Positions 36,212 to 44,763 of a DNA stretch of 64,000 nt are shown piece by piece. The stretch lies in assembly GCF_001179845.1 (NCBI RefSeq), contig NZ_CVSB01000026.1, positions 49,638 to 113,637 on the forward strand. The letters run 5' to 3'. A model generated the notes under the pieces. It was not told where the DNA came from and searched no databases. It saw only the letters and a program-made list of their open reading frames with translations. The position numbers and the translations under genes are program-made. The stretch's first letter is position 1. Every line of letters starts with the position of its first letter. The DNA comes from Candidatus Pelagibacter communis (GTDB lineage: Bacteria; Pseudomonadota; Alphaproteobacteria; Pelagibacterales; Pelagibacteraceae).

Positions 36212-36230
36212 ATAAATTTAAACTTTTACC

Positions 36231-37175
36231 TTATTTGGTAAATGCTTGCCAAACTGACTTATTATCAGCTAACCATTTTTTAGCTGCATCTTCGTGAGTC
36301 ATTTTGTCAACGTCAACTAAAGCTGCCATTGCACCAATTTGACTTGTAGAGAATGACATTTTCTTAAACGCTGCTGCTGCATCAGGATGAGTTTTTGGGA
36401 AATCCTCATGAACTGCTTTTTTCAAGTATCCATCAGGAGAACCACATTTACCATCTCCACCATCTTCTGGTCTGCAACCAGCTGTGTATGGAGGGAAGTC
36501 AATAAATGTAAAACCAGCACCATCTGTAAAGTTAGGCGTCCAGTTGAAGATAATTGTTCCTCTTCCTTCTTTTTCAGCTGCAGATAATTCTGCCCAAAGT
36601 GCATCAGCACTTCCAGCAAATTTAACCCACCATAAGTCACCTAAACCTAGTGCATCAACCCTTTGTGGAATTAAGTCACCATGCCAAGTTTGTGGACCTT
36701 CCAACATTCTTCCTTTTCCATCTGGAGAGTCAGGTGTTGTAAAGTTTTTTGCACAATCTGGATTTTTTAAAGCTGTCCAATCTGGTAGACCTGGGCATAA
36801 TCCTTTTTCAGCAACCCAGTTTGGATATCCCATATCCTCAAGAGTTCTTGCTTCATGATCACCCCAATCTAATAAACCACCTTTATCTAAAGCAGTAGTA
36901 AATGATTTACCGAATGCAGATTCCCATACCTCGTGAGATATAGTTACATCTCCAATTCTAATTGACTCATAAACTGCTTGTGAGTCAGCGTTTACGTATT
37001 TTACGTTATTACCCATACTTTCGAAAATTCCACCAATAACATAAGCCATTACAATTTGAGATGACCAGTTATGTGTTGGGATTACGATGGGCTTTTTGCT
37101 ATCAGCATTTGAAATTCCTGCAAAACTTACAACAGAAATAACTAGAGCAGATAGTAAAGATATTATTTTTTTCAT
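36231..37175 (-). CDS. tmoX: TMAO-type ABC substrate-binding protein
   Basis: The 314-residue OpuAC-family protein has a signal peptide cut after SNA (residue 24). The mature chain is rich in tryptophan in ligand positions (THNWSSQ, SHEVWES, YPNWVAEKG, LGDLWWVKF, NWTPNF), consistent with the aromatic cage that binds trimethylammonium groups in TmoX. The insert with CRPEDGGDGKCG may bind a metal or form a disulfide, a feature I associate with TmoX. It is divergent from tdm, the TMAO demethylase, which supports TMAO as ligand. Glycine betaine or choline are alternatives. A GAGGGG Shine-Dalgarno precedes the ATG. Confidence 0.83.
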   Translation of the reverse strand: MKKIISLLSALVISVVSFAGISNADSKKPIVIPTHNWSSQIVMAYVIGGIFESMGNNVKYVNADSQAVYESIRIGDVTISHEVWESAFGKSFTTALDKGGLLDWGDHEARTLEDMGYPNWVAEKGLCPGLPDWTALKNPDCAKNFTTPDSPDGKGRMLEGPQTWHGDLIPQRVDALGLGDLWWVKFAGSADALWAELSAAEKEGRGTIIFNWTPNFTDGAGFTFIDFPPYTAGCRPEDGGDGKCGSPDGYLKKAVHEDFPKTHPDAAAAFKKMSFSTSQIGAMAALVDVDKMTHEDAAKKWLADNKSVWQAFTK

Positions 37176-37189
37176 ATATACCCCTCTAT

Positions 37190-37215
37190 TATTAATATAT
37201 TAATACTTAAAGTAT
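37190..37215. promoter_or_regulatory. Palindromes in the tmoX-tdm divergent promoter region
   Basis: The 104-base gap holds two overlapping palindromes: TATTAATATATTAATA (37190-37205, perfect, AT only) and ATACTTAAAGTAT (37203-37215, 6-bp arms with one central base). They sit 15-40 bases upstream of tmoX and are candidate operators for joint control of the two divergent genes. AT-rich background makes chance palindromes likely, so this is tentative. Confidence 0.35.
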
Positions 37216-37279
37216 GTTCCTATTTAAAGTTATAGTCAACTCGTTTTGATTATATTATGGTCTCACTTAAATTTAAAAA

Positions 37280-39619
37280 ATGTTAGGCACAAGCAAAGAT
37301 ATCAAATATCCTGGTTTGAATATTTTACCACCTGGAGTTGAAAGACATGTTGTTAATGGTGGTGGTCTAACTGGTTTTCAGATTTTTCCTGATGATGAAG
37401 TAGAAATAATCAATAATGAAGGAAATCAAATATGTGAGATTATTTGTTTTGGAAAAGATGGAAATTCAGATCTTGGAATTTTAAATCTTAAATCAAACAA
37501 TGAAAAAAACTTTATAAGAAATATTCTTAATGGGAATGATGAAACAATTTTAGCGACCAACTATCAGTTAAAAAAAAGAAATTTAAAAATTTCTAATTCA
37601 AAATCATCAATTATATTTGATCTAGACGCAGAACCTGGTGAAAAAATTAAATTAAAATCAAAAGATAAATGTTACGCAATATTTTCAGCACCTGGCGAAG
37701 ATATGGATGTTACAAAACAAAATCCACCAACTGATTTAACTATATTTGTTAAAAGAGCTAAAATTGTTAATGATAAGGAATTAAATGTAATTCCTGATCC
37801 TGTTTTCGAACCTACTTACGAAGAAAATATAAATAAAGAAACTTCAATATCTTATGAGGTTAAAGAAGGAGATTATATTCAGGTGATAAGTCCAACTGGC
37901 AGACAATGCTCTGACTTTGTGGCTTTCGACACAAGAAAATTAGAAAAAGGAATTGAAAAAGGATTAGACTGGCAAACCACGAGAACATTCATGGGTAATA
38001 CTTTCCCAGGACCAGGTTTGTTCTCTAAATTTTATGATACAGATCATGAGCCACTTGTTGAAGTAATAAGAGATACTGTTGGTAAACACGATACTTTTAA
38101 TCTTGCATGTACTTCAAAATATTATGAAGATGCGGGGTATTTTGGTCACCCAAACTGTTCGGATAATTTAACTGAAAGTATGTCGAAATATGGTGTTCAG
38201 AAACAAAAAGGTTGGCATGCAATTAATTTATTTTTTAACACCTCAGCTGGAGGATTGAATTCTGTTATTTCTGATGAATCTTATTCAAGGCCTGGAGATT
38301 ATGTAATGTTTAAGGCTTTAAAAGATTTAACAATAGGAACAACTGCATGTCCAAGTGATATAGATCCTTGTAATTCATGGAATCCTACAAATATATTTGT
38401 TAGAACTTACGATAAAAATAAAGAATTTAGAAAGTCATTTGGTTTTAGAATGAAAACAGACTCTGAAAATAAACTTACTAGAAATTCTGGCTTTTATGAA
38501 AGAACTTCAAAATTAACTAGAAACTTTGTTGATGCTAGAGGTTTTTGGCTTCCAAATGATTACACCAAGCATGGTTTGGTTAATGAGTACAACGCTTGCA
38601 GAAATGATTCTGTATTAATTGATCTATCATCACTAAGAAAATTTGAAATAATTGGTCCTGATGCTGAAGAGTTAATGAATTACACTCTTACAAGAAATAT
38701 AAAAAAACTTTCTGTTGGACAGGTTGTATATTCTGCAATGTGTTACGAAAATGGAATGATGTTCGATGATGGAACTCTTTTAAGATTAAGCGAAACAGGT
38801 TTTAGATGGATATGTGGAGATGAGTATGGTGGAGAATGGCTTAAAGAAATTGCAAAGAAAAAGAATTTTAATGCTATTGTGAAAAACTCTACTGATCAAA
38901 TTAGCAATGTATCTTTGCAAGGTCCAAAAAGTAGAGAAATTTTAAAAAAAATTATCTTTACACCACCTACACAGCCTTCGATAGATGAATTGGGCTGGTT
39001 TAGATTTACAATTTGTAGAATAGAAGAGCTTCAAGGTATTCCGTTAATTGTTTCTAGAACAGGTTATACTGGTGAGTTAGGTTATGAAGTTTGGTGTCAT
39101 CCAAAACATGCTCCTGAAGTTTGGGATAAATTAATGGAAGCAGGTAAAGATGATGGATTGATACCAGCAGGATTTGCTGCCTTAGACAAACTAAGAATTG
39201 AGGCAGGTTTAATTTTATATGGCGCAGAGTTTGATGGAGAGCAAGATCCTTTTGAAGCTGGTATTGGTTTTGCCGTTCCACTGAAAACAAAAGAAGAAGA
39301 TTTTATTGGTAAAGAGGAATTGATTAAAAGAAAAGCTAACCCACAAAAGAAATTGGTAGGCCTAGAACTTAATGGAAAAGAAATAGCAGGACACGGAGAC
39401 TGTGTTCATATTGGAAGATCACAGGTTGGTATAGTTACCAGTGGATGCTTGTCCTCTACTTTGAATAAAAATATTGCTCTTTGCAGAATAGATATTCAAT
39501 ACTCAGAAATCGGTACTGAAGTTGAAATAGGTAAAATCGATGGTCATCAAAAAAGGATTGGTGCTAAAGTTGTTGGTTTTCCATTCTACGATCCAACCAA
39601 ATCAAGAGTCAGAGCTTAA
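37280..39619 (+). CDS. tdm: Trimethylamine N-oxide demethylase (DUF1989-GcvT fusion)
   Basis: The 779-residue fusion has an N-terminal DUF1989 region (about residues 10-385, with GRQCSDFVAFD, GHPNCSDNL and PSDIDPCNSWNP giving the conserved cysteines that bind zinc) and a C-terminal GcvT domain (about 420-775; SLQGPKSREIL, SRTGYTGELGYEVW, LRIEAGLILYG). This layout and length match Tdm from Methylocella and roseobacters, which cleaves TMAO to dimethylamine and formaldehyde, with THF capturing the C1 unit. tmm and tmoXVW lie nearby. No strong Shine-Dalgarno is seen before the ATG. Confidence 0.92.
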   Translation: MLGTSKDIKYPGLNILPPGVERHVVNGGGLTGFQIFPDDEVEIINNEGNQICEIICFGKDGNSDLGILNLKSNNEKNFIRNILNGNDETILATNYQLKKRNLKISNSKSSIIFDLDAEPGEKIKLKSKDKCYAIFSAPGEDMDVTKQNPPTDLTIFVKRAKIVNDKELNVIPDPVFEPTYEENINKETSISYEVKEGDYIQVISPTGRQCSDFVAFDTRKLEKGIEKGLDWQTTRTFMGNTFPGPGLFSKFYDTDHEPLVEVIRDTVGKHDTFNLACTSKYYEDAGYFGHPNCSDNLTESMSKYGVQKQKGWHAINLFFNTSAGGLNSVISDESYSRPGDYVMFKALKDLTIGTTACPSDIDPCNSWNPTNIFVRTYDKNKEFRKSFGFRMKTDSENKLTRNSGFYERTSKLTRNFVDARGFWLPNDYTKHGLVNEYNACRNDSVLIDLSSLRKFEIIGPDAEELMNYTLTRNIKKLSVGQVVYSAMCYENGMMFDDGTLLRLSETGFRWICGDEYGGEWLKEIAKKKNFNAIVKNSTDQISNVSLQGPKSREILKKIIFTPPTQPSIDELGWFRFTICRIEELQGIPLIVSRTGYTGELGYEVWCHPKHAPEVWDKLMEAGKDDGLIPAGFAALDKLRIEAGLILYGAEFDGEQDPFEAGIGFAVPLKTKEEDFIGKEELIKRKANPQKKLVGLELNGKEIAGHGDCVHIGRSQVGIVTSGCLSSTLNKNIALCRIDIQYSEIGTEVEIGKIDGHQKRIGAKVVGFPFYDPTKSRVRA

Positions 39620-39624
39620 AAATA

Positions 39625-39975
39625 ATGCCAAAAGAAAAAAAGACGTTATTAGATTTTTGGGAAGATCAAATGAGACAATCTCACACCGCTAGTAACTATT
39701 TTTTTAGAAAATCTCCTTCTCACTATCATATGATGTTATTAGTTATGTCTGCACATAAAGAAAATAAAAAACTATCTGTAGAAGAACTTAAAACTAAATT
39801 ATTTAAAACATCTAGACCAAAATCTGCATTAATTATTACTGAAGCTTGTGAAAAAGGATTCTTTCGTCTTGAAAAAACATCAACAGACCAAAGGATAAAA
39901 AATATAATTCCTAGTGATTCATTTATTAAAGAATTTAATGAATACCTGGATACCTTAAAAAATATAAGTTATTAG
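39625..39975 (+). CDS. Winged-helix (MarR-like) protein, 116 residues
   Basis: The small protein begins 5 bases after tdm. The stretch LSVEELKTKLFKTSRPKSAL then ITEACEKGFFRLEKTSTDQRIK and NIIPSDSF reads as a helix-turn-helix followed by a wing with the D-x-R motif of MarR-like regulators. It could regulate the TMAO/methylamine genes. It lacks the long dimerisation helices of full MarR proteins, so assignment is tentative. Confidence 0.6.
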   Translation: MPKEKKTLLDFWEDQMRQSHTASNYFFRKSPSHYHMMLLVMSAHKENKKLSVEELKTKLFKTSRPKSALIITEACEKGFFRLEKTSTDQRIKNIIPSDSFIKEFNEYLDTLKNISY

Positions 39976-40076
39976 CGATAAATTTCATAAAAATCGAAAT
40001 ATCTAAATTATATATATAATTTTTAGTTCTATAAAAAATTATATTAATTACTATTTGCAAAAAATAATGTTTTCAC

Positions 40077-41405
40077 ATGACGACATTACCTTCGAAAGCA
40101 AAAGTAGTTATAATCGGTGGTGGAATTCACGGTCTAAGTACTGCTTGGAAACTTTCTGAAACTTACAAAAATCCTGGTGACATCGTTGTCTTAGAAAAAA
40201 AAGATACTGCTGCTGGTGCAAGTGGAATTGCTTGTGGAGTTGTAAGAAATAATTATTTCCAACCAGCAATGAGAGAATTAATGGCTCACTCAGTTTCTGT
40301 GTGGGAAAGTGATCCTAAAGCATTTAAATATAACCCAGTTGGTTATTTACAAATATCACCTGAGGTAATGCACGAAGATGTTGCAACTATTTACGAACAA
40401 CAAAAAGCTATTGGATACGAGTCAGTATTTATAGAAGGTGAAAAAGATTGTTCGAATTATATGAAGGGTATTTTTGATGATTGGCAAGCACAAGGTATTA
40501 CTTCTGTACTTCATGAAAAAAAAGGTGGATACGCGTTTAACAAAGATTCAATTAAAGCACTAGAGAGTAAATCTACATCAAATGGTGTGCAAGTAATGAA
40601 AGGTGTAAAAGTTACAGGATTTAAAAAAGGAAGTAACAGTCAAGCTGTTACAGGAGTAGAAACAGACAAAGGTACAATTGAGTGCGAACAGGTTGTTATC
40701 GGTGCAGGTCCATGGGCGAGAGATTTTTGGAATATGTTAGAGTTACCTAAAACTGCTAACATTAAAGGCAAAGACGGTAAAATGCATGTAACAGATATGT
40801 GGACATATTGGATGTTACAAGAAGGTGTTATTGGTGTTGAACCTGATTTTTTGAAAACAAATGATGGCAAACAACCACCTGTAGTTCATGTAGATTCGAC
40901 TGCTCCGTTATATTCAGACAAAACTAAAAAATTATTAACAGATAAAATTTGGGGAATTTATTACAAACCTGACATTGAAGGTTTAGGTGTTCAAGGTGGT
41001 ACTTCACCTTACATAGTCAAAAAACATTTTGATCAAGTTAATGTTGATCCTTATGGAATTGAGTCACCTGAATATCAAACAACTGATGCATTTAGTGAAA
41101 TGTGGTGTTCAGCTTTAGCACATTGTCAAAAAAGATTTGAAGGTAAATCTGATTTATATAGAAAAGGACCTTCGGGTGGTCTTGGATGCATGACGCCAGA
41201 CTCTTTTCCAATTTTTGATAGATTTTTTGAAAACGTTTACATGATTGCAGATGCAAACCATGGATACAAAATGATTGGTGTTGGTGAGCTTGTTGCAAAA
41301 GAAATTCTTGGTACTGAAAGTGATTTATTAAAACCATTTAGATTCAACCGTTACGAGAAGGGAGAACTTCACCCTACTTCGAACAGTCCGTTTCCTTGGA
41401 GCTAG
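40077..41405 (+). CDS. FAD-dependent oxidoreductase (DAO family, SoxB-like)
   Basis: The 442-residue flavoprotein has KVVIIGGGIHGLSTAWKLSE (residues 9-28), AAGASGIACGVVRNNYFQP and a C-terminal NHGYKMIGVGE, as in the sarcosine oxidase beta/glycine oxidase group. It is unlinked to delta or gamma subunits and so is probably a stand-alone amine oxidase or dehydrogenase. It leads the run of glutamine-synthetase-like and mgsABC-like genes. A role in oxidising N-methylglutamate or another N-methylated amino acid is plausible but unproven. Confidence 0.82.
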   Translation: MTTLPSKAKVVIIGGGIHGLSTAWKLSETYKNPGDIVVLEKKDTAAGASGIACGVVRNNYFQPAMRELMAHSVSVWESDPKAFKYNPVGYLQISPEVMHEDVATIYEQQKAIGYESVFIEGEKDCSNYMKGIFDDWQAQGITSVLHEKKGGYAFNKDSIKALESKSTSNGVQVMKGVKVTGFKKGSNSQAVTGVETDKGTIECEQVVIGAGPWARDFWNMLELPKTANIKGKDGKMHVTDMWTYWMLQEGVIGVEPDFLKTNDGKQPPVVHVDSTAPLYSDKTKKLLTDKIWGIYYKPDIEGLGVQGGTSPYIVKKHFDQVNVDPYGIESPEYQTTDAFSEMWCSALAHCQKRFEGKSDLYRKGPSGGLGCMTPDSFPIFDRFFENVYMIADANHGYKMIGVGELVAKEILGTESDLLKPFRFNRYEKGELHPTSNSPFPWS

Positions 41406-41474
41406 ACTCTAAGCCTAGACACAAATAAATTTTTCAGCTACGTTTGAATAAATTAAATTCATTGAGGGGTGAAA

Positions 41475-42944
41475 ATGACAGATCTAGAAAAACACGTTAA
41501 CCAACCTGGACGTGCAAAATTAGTAAAAGACGTAAGAGCTAAAATTAAAGAATTAGGAATAACTTATATTTATTTTCAATTCATTTCAGTCACTGGAAGA
41601 GTTGTTGGAAAAGGTATCCCTGCTGACCATTGGGAAAGAACTGCAGAAAAAGGTTTTCAATTAGTTTATGGTTCTACTGCAAATTTATTCTTAGATCGTC
41701 ATAATAATTACATCGGCTACGGACCAGAAGCTATGGAGCTTGTGGGAATTCCTGATCCAGAAACTTTCGTTCAATTACCTTGGGACAAAAGAGTTGCAAG
41801 AGTATTTTGTACATGTTTCAGAAACAGAGAAGAACGAGAAAATCCAGGTGGTCATTTAACTTCTGACTGTAGAGGAAATTTAAGAATTTTCATGGATGAA
41901 TTTAAAAAGAAACATGGATTAGAATTAAGAGTAGGTACAGAGCCTGAAATGATGTGGTTAACTAAAAACGAAGATGGAACACCTTCAGGAAAAGGTTTCT
42001 CAAAACCTTTCTGTTACCATATTGATCAATTTGAGTCTTTAAGACCAGTATTTATGAAAGTAATAGAATACGCTAACGCAATGGGTCTTGATATGATTCA
42101 GGGTGACCATGAGGATGCACCAGGTCAATTAGAATTAAACTGGACTTACGATAACGTTTTAAGAAATGCAGATAGATTATCTACTTACAGACAAATTTGT
42201 GCTCAAGTTGCAAGAGAACATAATTTAATTGCTTGCTTTATGACAAAACCTTTTATGGGTGTTTCTGCAAGTGGATGTCATACAAATATGTCTTTATGGA
42301 AAGGTGGAACTGTTAAAGTAAATAAACTTGGCCATAAATCTTTACCAGGGGTTGATGGAGTGTTTAGTTATGTTGAGGGTGGAACAAATACTTTCATGCC
42401 TGATACAAAGGATATGCAAATGCCAGGTAAAATTGGTTTACAATCTATTGCAGGTATCATGAAACACTTGCCAGCATTAACGGCTCTTGGATCTTCAACT
42501 GTAAATTCTTACAGAAGATTATGGGATCAAGGATTTTGGGCTCCTGTTTACGCTGACTGGGGATATCAAAACAGAACTTGTGGTTTAAGAGTTTCTGCTC
42601 CAGGAAGATTTGAGTATAGATCAGTAGACTCGATGCACAATCCTTACTTATTAGGTGCTGCTTTATTAAAAGCTTGCGATGAAGGTATAAGTAAGAAAAT
42701 GAAACCAGCAGCTCCAGAATCTAGAAATATTTATGAAGCTCAAAAAGCTGGTAAAGATGTTAAAAAACTTCCATTAAGTTTAGGTGAAGCTTTGGATAGA
42801 CTGGCAGAGGATGAAGTAATCAAATCTGCAATGCCAGATGAAATGTATAAAGTTTTCCATTGGTACAAAAACGATGAGTGGGAAAGATTTCTTGGTGCAA
42901 CAACACAATGGGATCTGGATACTTATCTTGATTGTCTACCGTAG
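41475..42944 (+). CDS. Glutamine synthetase-family ligase, 489 residues (second, non-GmaS type)
   Basis: This GS-fold enzyme has the catalytic motifs in GTEPEMMW, GDHEDAPGQLELNW, ASGCHTNMSLW and the NSYRRL loop, so ATP-dependent ligation of glutamate to an amine is expected. It is distinct from GmaS at 48581 (different N-terminus and inserts around NREERENPGG). A GAGGGG Shine-Dalgarno at 41464-41469 fits the ATG at 41475; a GTG two codons earlier overlaps the SD. It precedes mgsABC, so it might supply glutamine or a gamma-glutamyl amide to the synthase. The amine substrate is unknown. Confidence 0.85.
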   Translation: MTDLEKHVNQPGRAKLVKDVRAKIKELGITYIYFQFISVTGRVVGKGIPADHWERTAEKGFQLVYGSTANLFLDRHNNYIGYGPEAMELVGIPDPETFVQLPWDKRVARVFCTCFRNREERENPGGHLTSDCRGNLRIFMDEFKKKHGLELRVGTEPEMMWLTKNEDGTPSGKGFSKPFCYHIDQFESLRPVFMKVIEYANAMGLDMIQGDHEDAPGQLELNWTYDNVLRNADRLSTYRQICAQVAREHNLIACFMTKPFMGVSASGCHTNMSLWKGGTVKVNKLGHKSLPGVDGVFSYVEGGTNTFMPDTKDMQMPGKIGLQSIAGIMKHLPALTALGSSTVNSYRRLWDQGFWAPVYADWGYQNRTCGLRVSAPGRFEYRSVDSMHNPYLLGAALLKACDEGISKKMKPAAPESRNIYEAQKAGKDVKKLPLSLGEALDRLAEDEVIKSAMPDEMYKVFHWYKNDEWERFLGATTQWDLDTYLDCLP

Positions 42945-42976
42945 GTCACAGAAATAGATAGAAAGGGTATAAATAT

Positions 42977-43921
42977 ATGTGTGGGATAGCAGGTTTAATT
43001 CATAGAGGAAAATCTTCTAATGTTGGAAGTGAATTGCAAGGCATGCTTCAAGCATTAAAACATAGAGGAGAAGATTCAACAGGTTACGCTTTATATGGCG
43101 ATACTGATGGTAAAAATTTCATCATGCGTTTTAAAGTTGGAGAAAACGTTGGAGAAGGAAGTTCATCAGTTATGGAGGATGTATCTGTTTACGATGAAAG
43201 AAAAAAAATTGTAGATGAAACTCTTTCTGAAATGGGAGCTAAAATAGTTAAAGAAGAAAGAACTCTTCCATACTCTTTAAGGTATGAAATTGACTACAAT
43301 GTTAAAGACCTTTTGGAATTTTCACAACGTATAGAAAGTATTCCAGGTGTTGAAATTCTTTCTATGGGTAAATCATTAGAAGTGATTAAAGATCTAGGAA
43401 ACGCTAAAATGGTTTGTGACAGATATAGCTTAGATAAAGTTGTTGGAACACATGCTATAGGTCATGCTAGAATGGCTACAGAGTCTGGTGTAGATATCAA
43501 ATCTGCCCACCCTTTCTGGGGATATCCATTTAGCGATGTATCTGTAGTTCATAATGGACAATTAACAAACTACTGGAATAACAGAAGAGTTTTAGAAAAC
43601 AAAGGTATGAGATTTATGTCTGAGTGTGACTCAGAATTAATTGCAGTTTACCTTGCTGAAAAAATGAGAGATGGAGCAACTTTAGAAGAAGGAATGAAAG
43701 CATCTTTAACTGGTTTAGATGGTGTTTTTACTTACTTTGTTGCAACAAAAGACTCTTTAGGAATGGCAAAAGATACTATGGCTGCAAAACCTTTGGTCTT
43801 ATATGAGTCTGATGATTTGGTTGCTATGGGGTCTGAAGAAATTGCAATTAGATCTGTATTACCACAAGAAATTGATACATATGATCCGTTTGATGGGGAG
43901 GTGAAAGTATGGCAAATCTAA
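42977..43921 (+). CDS. mgsA: Class II glutamine amidotransferase, N-methylglutamate synthase subunit A-like
   Basis: The 314-residue protein starts MCGIAGLIHRG, so Cys2 becomes the N-terminal nucleophile of a class II (Ntn) amidotransferase. Family motifs HRGEDSTGYA, GHARMATESGVD and VVHNGQLTNY are intact. It corresponds to the amidotransferase domain of glutamate synthase split into its own gene, as in MgsA/GlxB. It should release ammonia or methylamine from glutamine or gamma-glutamylmethylamide. The mgsB gene overlaps its end by 13 bases. Confidence 0.88.
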   Translation: MCGIAGLIHRGKSSNVGSELQGMLQALKHRGEDSTGYALYGDTDGKNFIMRFKVGENVGEGSSSVMEDVSVYDERKKIVDETLSEMGAKIVKEERTLPYSLRYEIDYNVKDLLEFSQRIESIPGVEILSMGKSLEVIKDLGNAKMVCDRYSLDKVVGTHAIGHARMATESGVDIKSAHPFWGYPFSDVSVVHNGQLTNYWNNRRVLENKGMRFMSECDSELIAVYLAEKMRDGATLEEGMKASLTGLDGVFTYFVATKDSLGMAKDTMAAKPLVLYESDDLVAMGSEEIAIRSVLPQEIDTYDPFDGEVKVWQI

Positions 43922-44763
43922 AAACAGTTTCAAAAAAATCAAAAGCCCAATCAATGGGTATGCACACAGAAGTATTAACAGGAAGAACTCAACAAAAATT
44001 CTTTAATCCTGATGAAGCAGAAAACTTTTATTACTTTGGTACATACGATGTAGATTTCAATAAACGAACAGAGCTAGATGTTAAAGACATGACAGCTCCT
44101 GAGGCTAATAAAGAAATCGATAACTTAATGAGCCAAGGATATGGAACAATAGTTATTAAAAACCCTCAAGGTAAACACAGTCTTGGAGTTGGTATTTTGA
44201 ATAAACTGAATTTAATTTTTGAAGGAAGTTTAGGATACTTTGGAATGGGTTCTTGTGATGGTCCAATAGTTAGAATTAATGGAAGAGTTGGATGGTCATG
44301 TGCAGAAAATTTAATGGCTGGTAAAGTAGTAATCGAAAAAAATGCTGGATCTTGTTTTGGCGCAGCAATTAGAGGTGGGGATTTAATTTGCAAAGGTAGT
44401 GTTGGTGCCAGAACTGGTATTGATATGAAAGGTGGAACTATAATAATTGGTGGTGACGCTGGTGCCTTTACTGGTTTTATGATGCAAAGAGGTAGAATTA
44501 TTATCCTTGGAGATGTAGGGATAAATTTAGGTGACTCGATGTACGATGGGACAATTTTCGTAGGTGGAGAAATTGGATCATATGGTAGTGATGCTGTAGA
44601 CGCTGAGTTAACTAAAAGTGATCAAGATTGGCTAAAGAGAAAATTAAAAGTAGCTGAGATTGGTGAAAATTTTGACGTTAGTAAAATGAAAAAAATTGTA
44701 GCAGGTAAAAAACTTTGGAATTATGACAATTTGGAACCTACAGAGAAGAAGGGAGCAATATAA
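43909..44763 (+). CDS. mgsB: GXGXG-domain protein, N-methylglutamate synthase subunit B-like
   Basis: The 284-residue protein is the GXGXG (GltB C-terminal) beta-helix domain as a separate subunit. Repeated glycine turns are seen in GSLGYFGMGSCDGP, GSCFGAAIRGGDLICKG, GGDAGAFTGFMMQRGR and LGDVGINLGDSMYDG. It probably has a structural role in channelling between amidotransferase and synthase subunits. GGGAGG lies upstream of the ATG inside mgsA, and its stop overlaps the mgsC start (TAATG). Confidence 0.88.
   Translation: MANLKTVSKKSKAQSMGMHTEVLTGRTQQKFFNPDEAENFYYFGTYDVDFNKRTELDVKDMTAPEANKEIDNLMSQGYGTIVIKNPQGKHSLGVGILNKLNLIFEGSLGYFGMGSCDGPIVRINGRVGWSCAENLMAGKVVIEKNAGSCFGAAIRGGDLICKGSVGARTGIDMKGGTIIIGGDAGAFTGFMMQRGRIIILGDVGINLGDSMYDGTIFVGGEIGSYGSDAVDAELTKSDQDWLKRKLKVAEIGENFDVSKMKKIVAGKKLWNYDNLEPTEKKGAI

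Noticed and set aside
36484..36858. 124-codon open frame opposite tmoX
   Set aside because: It overlaps the conserved TmoX sequence entirely and has no Shine-Dalgarno.
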